Positions 48,628-57,757 of a stretch of 64,000 bases of DNA are shown here, one piece after another (the first letter of the stretch is position 1; each line of letters begins with the position of its first letter). Source of the stretch: Verrucomicrobiaceae bacterium E54 (GTDB lineage Bacteria > Verrucomicrobiota > Verrucomicrobiia > Verrucomicrobiales > Akkermansiaceae). The position numbers and the translations under genes are program-made. The stretch is taken from assembly GCA_022548915.1 (NCBI GenBank), contig JAKZES010000020.1:1-64000 (forward strand). The letters run 5' to 3'. The notes under the pieces are model-generated. The model was given only the letters and a program-made list of their open reading frames with translations, was not told where the DNA came from and searched no databases.

Positions 48628-49608
48628 TCAAGGCGACTCGACAATCCGGTAGAATGCCTTGCTGGGACCTCCGCTGTCAGCCCACTGCCGCTGAGAGCCA
48701 TAACCGCTGAGGGTCGTCACCGTGGTCCAAGAATCAAGATTCAGTGAGCGCTGGATGTAGTAGGTTTTGTTGGGTGCCGCATACCAGGACAACCGGGGGA
48801 TCATCTCGATGGTCGGCGCACTCATCACACTTGATGGAGAAGCGTCTGGGAGAACGGAGCTGCGGGTCAATCCGACGGTCAGCTCGTCAATGCGGAACAC
48901 GGAATCAGTGCCGCTCGTTGAGTCACGGCCCACGCGGAGACCGATTCTGTCGAAGAATCCCGGCTCGTAAGTGCCTGCCCAGTTCTTCGGATCATAGTTC
49001 GTCGCTGCGGTTGGGTTGAATCGCGGAGTCGCCCATCCGGCGATCTCTGGATTGTGGATCTTAACCACCACGATATAGGGTGAAGACAACGTTTGGGGAT
49101 CGGCGGTATCAGTATTTGCGAAGTAGCCGGAGGCATACCGGGTGTAGTTGAAGGAGAATCGGGACTCTTCCTCAAAGTCAGGGATGATGCGAAGGGCAAC
49201 ATCTTCAACCGCGCCCTTCGTGAAGATGAGATCAATGAATCCACCGCCTGTCCCCACTCCTTCGACACTGAGTAAGAAGCTGATGTAGAACGGAATGTCT
49301 ATTGGTGGGTAAGAACGGAGTGCCGTCGATGAGCCAGTGGAGGTCGTCAGCTCCAGACTTTTCGGGCCGCCTGAAATTGAACCCAGACCCGGAGCCGTTT
49401 TGCCAAACCCACCGGGATTCGACACGATGCGGAGCCGTTGGGAGTCGTCGATGGTCCACGCCCCGGTCCATTGCCCCGTTCCCGAGGTTGCCCCGTTTAG
49501 AAAAGCGCCATTTGGAAGAGAATCGAATCCGTCTTCTACGATGACTTGCGCCGAAGCCGTCGCTATTACTGAGAAGAGGACGAGCGCGGGCAGGTGCGGC
49601 AGCTTCAT
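48628..49608 (-). CDS. Secreted protein with verrucomicrobial C-terminal domain
   Basis: A 326-aa protein with signal peptide MKLPHLPALVLFSVIATASA-Q. The central part resembles a concanavalin/LamG-like beta sandwich (EDGFDSLPNGAFLNGATSG, WTGAWTIDDSQRLRIVS). The last 60 residues (LSWYAAPNKTYYIQRSLNLD and SKAFYRIVESP) match a short beta domain seen at the C-terminus of many secreted verrucomicrobial proteins. An envelope or surface location is likely; no catalytic residues are evident. Confidence 0.7.
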   Translation of the reverse strand: MKLPHLPALVLFSVIATASAQVIVEDGFDSLPNGAFLNGATSGTGQWTGAWTIDDSQRLRIVSNPGGFGKTAPGLGSISGGPKSLELTTSTGSSTALRSYPPIDIPFYISFLLSVEGVGTGGGFIDLIFTKGAVEDVALRIIPDFEEESRFSFNYTRYASGYFANTDTADPQTLSSPYIVVVKIHNPEIAGWATPRFNPTAATNYDPKNWAGTYEPGFFDRIGLRVGRDSTSGTDSVFRIDELTVGLTRSSVLPDASPSSVMSAPTIEMIPRLSWYAAPNKTYYIQRSLNLDSWTTVTTLSGYGSQRQWADSGGPSKAFYRIVESP

Positions 49609-49692
49609 TAGATCAGGGGTTCTGCTTTCCCTTTCATGCTGATCCTCTGAAGTGGAGAGTCAAGATGTCGCGGAGTCAGCGCCCGCCGACCA

Positions 49693-49727
49693 TGGCGTTC
49701 GACCTTTTGTTGACTAAAGGTCGCCAT
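49693..49727. repeat. Island palindrome related to CTTTTG copies
   Basis: The core GACCTTTTGTTGACTAAAGGTC (49701-49722, given here in two parts: GACCTTT and AAAGGTC around TGTTGACT) is extended by ATGGC/GCCAT on the outside with a 4-nt bulge. It resembles the 37867 and 38808 palindromes. The 352-nt gap 49609-49960 holds this, AT-rich sequence and the hairpin at 49910, but no gene. Confidence 0.6.
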
Positions 49728-49909
49728 TAACGCAAAACAGTTGCAATAAGGTAAATTAGGGGATGATTTTTCTCCTTCCGTTTGTGCCAGAAACTAGCCG
49801 AGATCCTTTATTTTATCGATGTTTCAGCTGCCAAACGAAAGGGTAAAGGGCCTTGGAGTGATGGGGTAAGGCAGAAAATCCGTCCCACCCCCGGTTCCAA
49901 AACCCCCGA

Positions 49910-49948
49910 AACCCCCATTACTGCCGAGTTTTGGGAGTAATGGGGGTT
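49910..49948 (-). terminator. Long hairpin after the DUF3987 operon
   Basis: AACCCCCATTACT (49910-49922) pairs perfectly with AGTAATGGGGGTT (49936-49948) across a 13-nt loop, 12 nt past the stop of the DUF3987 gene. There is a weak TTTTGG tract after it on the transcribed strand. It is likely a 3'-end structure, less surely a true intrinsic terminator. Confidence 0.6.
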
Positions 49949-49960
49949 CTGGTAGTGGGG

Positions 49961-51520
49961 TCAGTGGTTGAAGCCATTGAGTTGCCGTGATGTCCGAAGC
50001 CTCACGCGGATTGATGGACGGCCACCGCCATGCTGTTGGCGTCTCCCGACGCGAACGTCGTCGAATTTAGCAGCCAGCTGTTCGATCTCCTCCAACTTGA
50101 ATCCGTGGCTCTTTTCGAGTTCACGGGCGCTGGATTCCCCGCCGCGATCAGTGAGGACTTCGCGCAGCCTGTCGTGGCGCTTCTTCAGCTGGTCGCGCTG
50201 GGACCCACGAAGCACGTCGATCTGTCGCTCGTTGAACCAACGCATCACACGAACGGCATCCTTTGCCGTGTCGATAGAGAGCTGGTTTTCGGTAGCCCGA
50301 AGTCCGTGTTTCGCGACATGGAAGACGAGGGCCAGCTTCCACGCATTCTCCGCCCACCGGGCAAGGTAGGCAGCGAGGTCGTGATGGGGACCATCCGAAC
50401 GGCGCAGCCTCACAGCTTCGTTGAAATATTCCCGGATTACCTCAGCTGCTTCGGGGGTGGGCTCGATGATGGGGACTTCTCGCGTGGAATCACTGTCACA
50501 GAACCGTTTCACAAGATCTCTGACGATCCTCGACCATTCGCTGAGAATCCGGTCGGGTACGGGATCGATGCCCCCGGTGTCTTCCAGCGGCTCGGCGTTG
50601 GAGTTGAATAGCAGGAATCTCGGGAGGAGTCCCGACCCCGTCATGGATGAGTTTACCAGCAACTTCGAGGCAGCGTCGGGCTGAACGAACCAGCAGACGG
50701 TGAGGCAGGGGCGCTTGAGCGCCACAGAAGCTCGTCCCACGCGATGAGTGGATAGCGCGTCACCCGAGTAGCTGGCGCAGTAGACATCTTCATCCGACGC
50801 ACTCGAATACCGACCGTCGATCACCCCTAAGATGCCGCGTGCCTCGGCAGAGAAGGACGCGATGCTCTCGCGGTTCTGCTTGCTGAAGAGGTCGATCAGG
50901 GCTTCCCGCGTAATGTCTCTGACCACGTAGGTCGGTTCTGCGTTCCGTCTTTGCTCCAGTTCCTTCTTCCGGGCATCTGCTTCCATTAGCTCGGCTTTGT
51001 GCATGGCACGTTCGCTCGGGTCGTCGCAACGAGCCGCCTGCTTCAGCGCGCCCTTCCGGCGCTCCTCGACAAAATCAAGCTCGGTATCAATCTCGCCCGA
51101 AATCGCCTCGCGGAATTGCTCGCTTGCGGCTGCTTGGATCTCCTGAAGCGGCTGTGCTACAAACCGGAAGTTCTCAGACTTGCCGGTTCCAGACTCTGCC
51201 ACCCCGAGGATGAAGAGATTTGCTCTCGTCGTTCTGTTCGGGCCGGTAGCAATCTCGATTCCAGCTCCGCATGCAGCGGATATGGTGCCGATAGCCGTCG
51301 CGGCAGCGAGAGGTAGGTTCCGGGCCGGGGTGACCCGAGAAACCTCTTCGACGACGATACGCATCGGAAGTGGCAGACATTCAATGGGGAAGTCACTATC
51401 GAACTCCTCGCTGTTGCCTTGCAGTGCGGTGGCTTGATTGGTAGCGTCTTGGCAGTCCTTCCAAAGAGCGCTCCGTTCGGCCCCGGCTGGCGGGGCGCTT
51501 TCGTTAGGGATGATGCTCAT
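49961..51520 (-). CDS. DUF3987 P-loop protein (primase/helicase-like)
   Basis: A 519-aa protein of the DUF3987 family found on plasmids, phages and integrative elements. A Walker A motif GVAESGTGKSENF lies near residue 100, followed by a coiled region rich in Glu/Lys/Arg and a C-terminal helix-rich part with a winged-helix-like end (LREVLTDRGGESSARELEKSHGFK). These proteins are thought to help element replication. ATG 51520 (MSIIPNES) overlaps the stop of the small upstream gene by 4 nt. Confidence 0.8.
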   Translation of the reverse strand: MSIIPNESAPPAGAERSALWKDCQDATNQATALQGNSEEFDSDFPIECLPLPMRIVVEEVSRVTPARNLPLAAATAIGTISAACGAGIEIATGPNRTTRANLFILGVAESGTGKSENFRFVAQPLQEIQAAASEQFREAISGEIDTELDFVEERRKGALKQAARCDDPSERAMHKAELMEADARKKELEQRRNAEPTYVVRDITREALIDLFSKQNRESIASFSAEARGILGVIDGRYSSASDEDVYCASYSGDALSTHRVGRASVALKRPCLTVCWFVQPDAASKLLVNSSMTGSGLLPRFLLFNSNAEPLEDTGGIDPVPDRILSEWSRIVRDLVKRFCDSDSTREVPIIEPTPEAAEVIREYFNEAVRLRRSDGPHHDLAAYLARWAENAWKLALVFHVAKHGLRATENQLSIDTAKDAVRVMRWFNERQIDVLRGSQRDQLKKRHDRLREVLTDRGGESSARELEKSHGFKLEEIEQLAAKFDDVRVGRRQQHGGGRPSIRVRLRTSRQLNGFNH

Positions 51521-51768
51521 TTCCGCGCTCCTTCCCGGTTGAGGCTCTCGAACACAGCGGCAGGGTCGAACATGACGGTTCCGCCGACTCTGAAACTCGG
51601 CACCAGCTTCTTTTCCGCCCACTGTAGTAGGCAGCGGGAAGTGACGGGCAGAGGTCCCTCGGGCTTGGTTAATGCGCTGGCCCGGACGAGCTGGGGCAGC
51701 GTGGTCTCACGGGACTTGCCCGTGTCGGTTGTGGTTTCGCGCTTTGCGCGGTTTGGATTTAGTTCCAT
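51517..51768 (-). CDS. Small helix-turn-helix (excisionase-like) protein
   Basis: An 83-aa protein. The C-terminal half, VTSRCLLQWAEKKLVPSFRV then GGTVMFDPAAVFESLNR, is the MerR/excisionase-type winged helix with its RVGGxxxF strand. It may bind DNA for replication control or excision. It overlaps the DUF3987 gene by ATGA, implying coupled translation. The 113 nt upstream contain loose CTTAG/GCTTAC direct repeats that could be binding sites. Confidence 0.7.
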   Translation of the reverse strand: MELNPNRAKRETTTDTGKSRETTLPQLVRASALTKPEGPLPVTSRCLLQWAEKKLVPSFRVGGTVMFDPAAVFESLNREGARK

Positions 51769-51881
51769 GGGACAAGACTAATATCCTAACAGAATTCACC
51801 CAAAACACTTACCCTTAGATGCTTACGCTGTGCTCTAAGTTGCTTGCCGGGACGCCATCTGCGCTTAGCAGAGGCGCTTCT

Positions 51882-52403
51882 CTACTTGCGCGGCGAACCA
51901 CCTTGCTTGGCCCGCTTTTTGCCCGACTTCTTCGCACCAAGCGATTTCTTCGCCCTTTTCGCAGCCGCACCTTTCTTGCCGCGTTCGGAATAGTTGGCAG
52001 CCTTCCGTCTCTCAAGCCACTCCTGAAACGCTCCTAAATGCCATTGGGCATTGGGAACCCCTTTTTCCCGGTGCTGGGTAAGGAGTTCAACCGCCATGTC
52101 TCTGGCTTGGTCTTGGGTAAGGCCACCTTTCTTGTAATGCTCCAACGAAATCAGAAACTCCCGATAAGCAGCTGTCCGGTCGCCAAGGCTCGCCTTCGGC
52201 ATCGCATCGCAAAGAACTTCTTGAAGGGGGCGCGTTTGTTTGGCGGCCATATCCGCGTAAAACTCGTCGTTCACAAGCAGATCACCCGCCGCTTTCCAGA
52301 TCTCAGCGGCCAGATTCACCCGCTCGTTGGCATCTCCCGTCGGCAGTGCAGCGGCCAGCGCGGCGAGTTGCTCATGCGTCAGTCGTTTAAGGGTAGTCCT
52401 CAT
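51882..52403 (-). CDS. Hypothetical protein with basic C-terminal tail
   Basis: A 173-aa protein, helical throughout (LTHEQLAALAAALPTGDANERVNLAAEIWKAA), ending in a lysine- and alanine-rich tail (KKGAAAKRAKKSLGAKKSGK) typical of non-specific nucleic-acid binding. It starts 2 nt after the integrase stop and is co-transcribed with it. A recombination accessory role is plausible but not shown. Confidence 0.6.
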   Translation of the reverse strand: MRTTLKRLTHEQLAALAAALPTGDANERVNLAAEIWKAAGDLLVNDEFYADMAAKQTRPLQEVLCDAMPKASLGDRTAAYREFLISLEHYKKGGLTQDQARDMAVELLTQHREKGVPNAQWHLGAFQEWLERRKAANYSERGKKGAAAKRAKKSLGAKKSGKKRAKQGGSPRK

Positions 52404-52405
52404 TA

Positions 52406-53689
52406 TTAGGCGGCTTTGGTGGTTTTGATCATCTTGCCCTTGGGTCCAATATTGAGGATTTCCGCTGCGTCGTCTGACTCCATGCGTCGGACGTAGTGCC
52501 TCCGCAAAGTGTCGTGCCCGCCCGAATGCCCAAATCTGAAGATCAGAGTTTCAAGGGGTTCGCCCGTCTCGACCAAGACGGACGCGCAGGTGTGGCGCGG
52601 GGCATTTTTGGGCCACCGTCCACGGGTCGGTTTGGGTGGATTGTTGAGCAGGCGGGCGGATACTTCCCACCCCGCAAGCCTACGGACGGCGTTCTTAACC
52701 TCGCGCCAGTTGGTTCCCACAATCTTGTCGTCGGGGTCCGCGTCCACTGGTCGATAGGCCGTAATCCATGCGGCGAGCGTCGGACAAATCGGGGTATTCC
52801 GTCGCTTGTTCTTTTTTGCAACGTCTTTGTCAATTTCCACGCCCTTCGCGCCGATATGCCGCCAACAGAGTTTTGAAAGCTCGGTCATGCGAACCCCAGC
52901 AAAGACAGCCAAGGCATAAGCGACGGCAGCATTGGGGCTCCACTTCTCTGCGGCCCCGAGTAGGGCGCGAACCTCGGCTGGCTTTAGTATCTCAATGTCG
53001 GCGTCGTCGTCGTCGTCTTCAAACTCCAGCCCGTAGAGCGCGGCTGACGAACACCACTCACGCGGCGGCTTCGCTGCCCAGCGCCAGAAAGCCCGCATGT
53101 ATCGGTAATGTGATTCCTGCGTGGTCGGGGCGTAAGACTCAAGCACTCCCTCTAGGTCGGCTGTCTCAACGTCGGACAACTGCATGTCAGCCAGCGGAGC
53201 AAGGGCATTCCTGAGCGCTCCCCGGTATCCCCTGAGCGTGTCCTTCGCGAGCTTGCCACGCTCAAACCGTTCCTCCTTCAGCTTGAGAAAACGTTCAACG
53301 GCAGCGCCCAGCGGCTTTGACGCCTCGCGAGCGTCATGGGTTCTCCGATAGGCGCGGGCGGCTTCCAGCAGGCTCCCAGCGTCGCCCAGCGCTTCGAGCG
53401 CTTCGAGGTGCTGGCGGGCAAGCTCGGCAAGCGTCACGTCGTGGCCCGCCTCTTGGAGACGTTCGCGGGCGGTGTCGGCGTCTTCGGCTAGGCGTGGATT
53501 GATCGCCTTTGCGGGCGTCGCCTCGGGGTCGCGGGGATTCAACTTAGCGATGAAGTCGCGGGCGGCGTCACGGTTGCGGAAGTGCGCACGGTGGCGCTTG
53601 CCGTCGTCGGCCATGTGGGGCGGAATATCCACGCGCCAGCGCTTGCGCGATTCGATGAACACGGGTTGGAGCGCAAGTTTTCGGGGCAT
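52406..53689 (-). CDS. Tyrosine recombinase (site-specific integrase of the island)
   Basis: A 427-aa integrase. Residues about 120-220 form the SAM-like core-binding domain (LGAAVERFLKLKEERFERG..TLRGYRGAL). The catalytic domain shows the first Arg in FAGVRMTELSKLCW, the H-x-x-R box as APRHTCASVLVETG, the GH pair in RFGHSGGHDTL, and the nucleophile Tyr in RRHYVRRM. Start 53689 (MPRKLALQPVFIESRKRW) fits. It lies 174 nt from attR, the usual place for a tRNA-targeting integrase. Confidence 0.92.
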   Translation of the reverse strand: MPRKLALQPVFIESRKRWRVDIPPHMADDGKRHRAHFRNRDAARDFIAKLNPRDPEATPAKAINPRLAEDADTARERLQEAGHDVTLAELARQHLEALEALGDAGSLLEAARAYRRTHDAREASKPLGAAVERFLKLKEERFERGKLAKDTLRGYRGALRNALAPLADMQLSDVETADLEGVLESYAPTTQESHYRYMRAFWRWAAKPPREWCSSAALYGLEFEDDDDDADIEILKPAEVRALLGAAEKWSPNAAVAYALAVFAGVRMTELSKLCWRHIGAKGVEIDKDVAKKNKRRNTPICPTLAAWITAYRPVDADPDDKIVGTNWREVKNAVRRLAGWEVSARLLNNPPKPTRGRWPKNAPRHTCASVLVETGEPLETLIFRFGHSGGHDTLRRHYVRRMESDDAAEILNIGPKGKMIKTTKAA

Positions 53690-53750
53690 GATTTTGGCGG
53701 CATGATTTTCAACGCAAAATGAGCCCGCACGGCGATTTGTTAGGGCACGC

Positions 53751-53781
53751 TTGGCACAGCGATAGTGCCATCTTGTGCCAT
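53751..53781. promoter_or_regulatory. Candidate integrase arm-type sites, right end
   Basis: TTGGCACA (53751-53758), AGTGCCAT (53764-53771) and TGTGCCAT (53774-53781) lie between the integrase start and attR. They match the TGTGCCAA pair at 37233-37252. They also fall in the integrase promoter region, so autoregulation is possible. Confidence 0.5.
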
Positions 53782-53863
53782 GAAATGCGAGCAAAACATG
53801 CCGAAACGTTTACATGTGGAAGAATTAGAAACTGACAGCCAGTGACTTGTGATTCCACGCTCC

Positions 53864-53917
53864 ACTAAGGATCATGTGGCTTAGGCCGTGGGGGTTCGAT
53901 TCCCCCCTCGAGCACCA
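53864..53917 (+). repeat. attR, right 54-bp direct repeat (tRNA-Leu 3' half)
   Basis: Identical to 37114-37167, from the anticodon stem to CCA. It lacks the 5' half of the tRNA and is not a working gene; it is the displaced original 3' end of tRNA-Leu. Confidence 0.95.
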
Positions 53918-53928
53918 TCATTCGAACA

Positions 53929-53962
53929 CCCCTGCGGCTGAAAGGCCGCAGGGGTTTTTCTT
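53929..53962 (+). terminator. Original tRNA-Leu terminator
   Basis: CCCCTGCGGC (53929-53938), loop TGAAAG, GCCGCAGGGG (53945-53954), then TTTTTCTTT. It is the strongest intrinsic terminator in the window and belonged to tRNA-Leu before the island inserted. Confidence 0.9.
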
Positions 53963-54055
53963 TGGTTCCGCCACTTGGATCCCGGGGCTTCCGCCAGAGG
54001 ACCCTTTACATCCTCCGATCCGCCAGCCTTCACTCTCCCAACCCAGAAAAAGAAC

Positions 54056-55213
54056 GTGATCCGGATTTTTTTCATCACCACCGCAGTTGCCGCGCTGCTC
54101 GTCAGCTGTCAGAAACCCTCCAGCGCCAGCAACCCCAACCCTGACGAACTTCTCGTGGAAAACTTCGGCAAAATCCAGGACGGCCGCGACGCCCATCTCT
54201 ACACGCTGACCAACGCCAACGGCATGGTCGCCCGGATCACCGACTTCGGCGCGACCCTGGTTTCACTGACCGCCCCGGACAAGGAGGGCCAACTGAGCGA
54301 CATCACCCTGGGCTACGATTCCGTCACCGGCTACGACAGCGACGAGAACCCCTACTTCGGCTGCTCGGTCGGCCGCTACGGCAACCGCATCGCCCACGGC
54401 AAGTTCAGCCTCGACGGCAAGGATTACCAGCTCGCCACCAACAACGATCCGGGAGGCATTCCCTGCCACCTGCATGGCGGCGACCGGGGCTTCGGACGCC
54501 GGCTGTGGACGCTGGAAGAGCATACCCCGTCCTCGCTCACCCTCAAATACGTCTCCGCAGATGGCGAGGAAGGCTATCCGGGCACCCTCACGGCAAAGGT
54601 CGTCTACCGCCTGACCGACGACAACGAGCTGATCTGGGAAGCCACCGCCACCACCGATGCCCCCACGATCGTCAACCTCGTCCACCACACCTACTGGAAC
54701 CTTTCCGCCGATCCGGTCACCTCGATCAACGACCACCGGCTCACCCTCAACGCGGACCACTACCTTCCGACCAATGCCGGGCTGATCCCGACCGGGGAAC
54801 GGGCGCCCGTTGCGGGCACTCCGATGGATTTCACCGAACCCACTCCCATCGGCCAGCGGGTCGAAGCGGATTTCGAGGCCCTGAAGCTGGGCCTCGGCTA
54901 CGATCACTGCTGGGTCCTGAACGAAGCCGCGGACGGCGAACTGGGACTGGCGGCCCGGCTTGAAGATCCCAAGACCGGTCGCGTGATGGAATTGCTCACC
55001 AACCAGCCGGCCATCCAGTTCTACGGTGGCAACTTCCTCGACGGCACGATCACCGGGAAGAACGGCACCGTCTACGAACATCGCGCCGCCGTGTGCCTCG
55101 AGACGGAGAGCTTCCCCGACGCTCCGAACCAGGAGGGATTCCCGTCACCGGTCCTGCGCCCCGGAGAAACCTACCGGCACGTCATGGTCCACCGGTTCTC
55201 GGCGAAGCCCTGA
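54056..55213 (+). CDS. galM: Aldose 1-epimerase (galactose mutarotase), lipoprotein
   Basis: A 385-aa protein starting at GTG 54056 (RIFFITTAVAALLVSCQK), a lipoprotein signal with lipobox Cys near residue 17. The mutarotase beta-sandwich has GATLVSL, the substrate-binding GRYGNRIAHGKF, CHLHGGDRGFGRRLW, LVHHTYWNLS with catalytic His, YDHCWVL and AVCLETESFPDAPN with the catalytic Glu. It interconverts alpha and beta aldoses in the envelope. A longer start at 53975 would bury the signal. Confidence 0.92.
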   Translation: MIRIFFITTAVAALLVSCQKPSSASNPNPDELLVENFGKIQDGRDAHLYTLTNANGMVARITDFGATLVSLTAPDKEGQLSDITLGYDSVTGYDSDENPYFGCSVGRYGNRIAHGKFSLDGKDYQLATNNDPGGIPCHLHGGDRGFGRRLWTLEEHTPSSLTLKYVSADGEEGYPGTLTAKVVYRLTDDNELIWEATATTDAPTIVNLVHHTYWNLSADPVTSINDHRLTLNADHYLPTNAGLIPTGERAPVAGTPMDFTEPTPIGQRVEADFEALKLGLGYDHCWVLNEAADGELGLAARLEDPKTGRVMELLTNQPAIQFYGGNFLDGTITGKNGTVYEHRAAVCLETESFPDAPNQEGFPSPVLRPGETYRHVMVHRFSAKP

Positions 55214-55230
55214 ACCTGCCCGAGGGCAGG

Positions 55231-55887
55231 TCAGAAATTCGCGACGTCGTCGGACCCGGCGTAGGCATCCGCCTTCACCCCGTCCTTGCCGTAGGACAAC
55301 AGCACGTAATTCTGGAATCGCGGCTTCTTGTCGCTCCACTCGGCAAGCCCCCAGGTGTACAGAATCTTGTCCCGCTGCCCGTCGGAGAACTCGTTCTCGA
55401 AGGGTGGCGTGTTGATCGCAATCATGATCTCGTTCCCCCACGAGTCATACAATTTGCCATCCTCGCGCCCGACCCCCGACCGCTTGTCGTCGACGATGAT
55501 GGGCGTCACGTAGCTCTCACCTCGGGGATTCATCTGGCGGGTGCTGAACACCTCGTCCGTTCCTGTCGAATACTCGACGCTCTCGCCCACCAGCGCTCCC
55601 ACGATGACCTCGCTGCCGTAGAGGCCACCCGGATCGCCGTAAATGGTGTCGTAGCCGGTATCCAGTTTGGACTTGGGAATCGGCGGGCGGTTGTAGTCGA
55701 TACTGAACGCCTCGACACCGAGACCGAAGTCCCGCATCTGCTGAAGGGTCTTCGCCTGCTGGGCCTTGAGAATCCCCTTTCCTGCAAACATGAAGGCAAG
55801 GGAGGCAAGCGCGGCGATGATGACGATGACCACGAGCAGTTCGACCAGCGTGAAGCCGCGGTCTCTGGAGGGGCGTTTGAATTTCAT
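55231..55887 (-). CDS. Type II secretion pseudopilin-like protein (prepilin-type cleavage motif)
   Basis: A 218-aa protein. After a short basic leader (MKFKRPSRDRG) comes FTLVELLVVIVIIAALASL, the classic type IV prepilin methylation and cleavage motif, so PilD-type peptidase should process it after Gly11. The globular part has the GspG-like LYDSWGNEIMIAI turn. It may form part of a secretion or pilus machine or act alone as a secreted pseudopilin. It converges on galM. Start 55887 is set by the motif. Confidence 0.85.
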   Translation of the reverse strand: MKFKRPSRDRGFTLVELLVVIVIIAALASLAFMFAGKGILKAQQAKTLQQMRDFGLGVEAFSIDYNRPPIPKSKLDTGYDTIYGDPGGLYGSEVIVGALVGESVEYSTGTDEVFSTRQMNPRGESYVTPIIVDDKRSGVGREDGKLYDSWGNEIMIAINTPPFENEFSDGQRDKILYTWGLAEWSDKKPRFQNYVLLSYGKDGVKADAYAGSDDVANF

Positions 55888-56135
55888 GATGAATGGCGCT
55901 GGGGCGGAAAGATAGCGTGGTTCGTGCCACTTTCCAGAAGGAACGAAATCACCCTTGTCCGGACGGCGAACTGCCTTGAGCTCGCTCGGGTTTACCCTGA
56001 ACCGGAATTCCCGAAATTTCATCCAAGCAACGGTCCCCCTTGATCGTTCGGGGGCGGCACAGGCACCATCCATCCCTGATTTTTCAGCTGGCAAGGCGGT
56101 AAATCCGCCATAATTTCACCAAAGCACCTGATAAA

Positions 56136-57635
56136 ATGAGCCTCCACGCCCAACTCAGCCCCGAAGCTCAAGCCCGACTCCAGGCCCAGCGCCGGGTCTC
56201 AACGATCTCCTCGATCGTCATCTCGCTGCTGGTAATCGTTTTCCTGGGTCTGATCCTCGCCTTCATCCTGTTGCCGGCGCTTGAGAAGAACACGCCCCGG
56301 ATCATCAGCTACGCCGCTCCTTCCAGCAACGAAGACAAGCTGGAGACCAAAAAGCTCACCAACAGCGTCGAAAGGAAACCTTCGGCCCCCTCCTCTTCAA
56401 TGGCGAAGGTGATTGCCGCGAACACCAGTTCGCCGACAGCGGTCCCGGTGCCGGAAGTGGATGTCCCCGAGCCTTCCACGGATTTTGGAAATGGCGATGA
56501 CTTCGGCGACGGCTGGGGTTCCGGCGGTGATGGAGGCGGCGGCGGTGGCTTCGGCAGCATTCCCGCCACCATGCAGAAGCGGTGCTCGCCGGAAGACCGG
56601 ATGCAGCGCCTGCTCGAGAGCGGAGGCACTGAAAAATGCGAGGAGGCCGTGGTCAAGGGACTCGACTGGCTCCAGGCGACCCAGCATGCCGATGGCTCGT
56701 GGGGCGGCAGCCACAAGTCCGCCATGACCGGGCTCGCCCTGCTTTGCTACCTCGGTCACTGCGAGACCCCGCTTTCCGAGAAATATGGCGAAACCGTGCT
56801 CAAGGGCATGGTCTGGCTCATCGATCTCGGAATGAAGCAAAATGGCCGGCTGAACACCGATCCGGGCAATCCCATGCCCTACCAGCACGCGATCGCCACC
56901 TACGCCCTCGGCGAGGCCACCACCTTCTGCAAGCAGCTCGGGCTGAATGTCCCCAACCTCGCCGAGGTCACCCAGAAGGCCGGCCAGTTCATCATCGACA
57001 ACCAGCACACGAAGACGGGCGGCTGGGACTACGGCTACTCCGAGGACAGCGGCCGCGGCGGCGACCTCTCGGTGGTCGCCTGGCAGATCCAGGCATTGAA
57101 GGCCTGCTACCATACCGGCCTCGATTTCCGCAACCTCAAGGGCAGCATCCGCAAGGCTCTCGACTACGTGGAATCCTGCCAGTCTTCCGATGGCGGCTTC
57201 GGCTACCGGCCAGGAGGGGGTGCCGGGCACGCCCCGAACGGCTACCACACCCTCACCGGTGCCGGCATGCTTTCCTTCCAGATGTGGGACAAGGGATCGG
57301 TCGGTGCGGTCCGCAAGGGTGCCCGCTACATTTCGAAACACTCGAAATTCGACTACGACACCGCGGACGCCGATCTCTACGGCCACTACTACGAAAGTCA
57401 GGCAATGATCGCCCGCGGTGGCGAAGACTGGAAGAAATACAACGAGATGTTCCGCGACGAACTCCTCGACAACCAGAATCCGGACGGCTCGTGGAAGGCT
57501 CCGGGCGGTGGCAACAAGCTCAATGCCGTCGGCGCGCTCTTCCAGAGCGACGTCCACTACCGCACCTGCCTCTGTATCCTGATGCTCGAAACCTACTACC
57601 GCTTCCTCCCGGGAACCGGTGCGGGCGTCAAGTAG
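56136..57635 (+). CDS. Membrane-anchored terpenoid-cyclase-like toroid protein
   Basis: A 499-aa protein. One membrane helix (IVISLLVIVFLGLILAFILL, residues about 27-46) is followed by a Ser/Pro/Gly-rich linker with a long Gly run (residues about 130-146), then an (alpha/alpha)6 toroid of squalene-hopene cyclase/prenyltransferase-like repeats: LDWLQATQHADGSWGG, FIIDNQHTKTGGWDYGY, YVESCQSSDGGFGYRP, LLDNQNPDGSWKAPG. The cyclase DxDD motif is absent, so it is more likely a binding or pseudo-enzyme domain in the periplasm. Confidence 0.8.
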   Translation: MSLHAQLSPEAQARLQAQRRVSTISSIVISLLVIVFLGLILAFILLPALEKNTPRIISYAAPSSNEDKLETKKLTNSVERKPSAPSSSMAKVIAANTSSPTAVPVPEVDVPEPSTDFGNGDDFGDGWGSGGDGGGGGGFGSIPATMQKRCSPEDRMQRLLESGGTEKCEEAVVKGLDWLQATQHADGSWGGSHKSAMTGLALLCYLGHCETPLSEKYGETVLKGMVWLIDLGMKQNGRLNTDPGNPMPYQHAIATYALGEATTFCKQLGLNVPNLAEVTQKAGQFIIDNQHTKTGGWDYGYSEDSGRGGDLSVVAWQIQALKACYHTGLDFRNLKGSIRKALDYVESCQSSDGGFGYRPGGGAGHAPNGYHTLTGAGMLSFQMWDKGSVGAVRKGARYISKHSKFDYDTADADLYGHYYESQAMIARGGEDWKKYNEMFRDELLDNQNPDGSWKAPGGGNKLNAVGALFQSDVHYRTCLCILMLETYYRFLPGTGAGVK

Positions 57636-57660
57636 TGAGCAACCCGCGCGACACGGGCCA

Positions 57661-57687
57661 CCCGCTTGCCCGTAAGCGGCCGTTTTT
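57661..57687 (+). terminator. Rho-independent terminator after the toroid gene
   Basis: CCCGCTT (57661-57667) pairs with AAGCGGC (57674-57680), loop GCCCGT, then CGTTTTT. Confidence 0.8.
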
Positions 57688-57757
57688 GCGGTAGTCCCCG
57701 GCTTTTCCCGGCTTTTCCCTCGCGTGGTGGGAAGATCACGCCTATCTCAGCCGCCGT

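Noticed and set aside
48401-48631. 76-codon minus-strand frame upstream of the restriction-modification gene
   Set aside because: TTG start, no leader signal and no recognisable family; it overlaps the end of the next gene only by chance.
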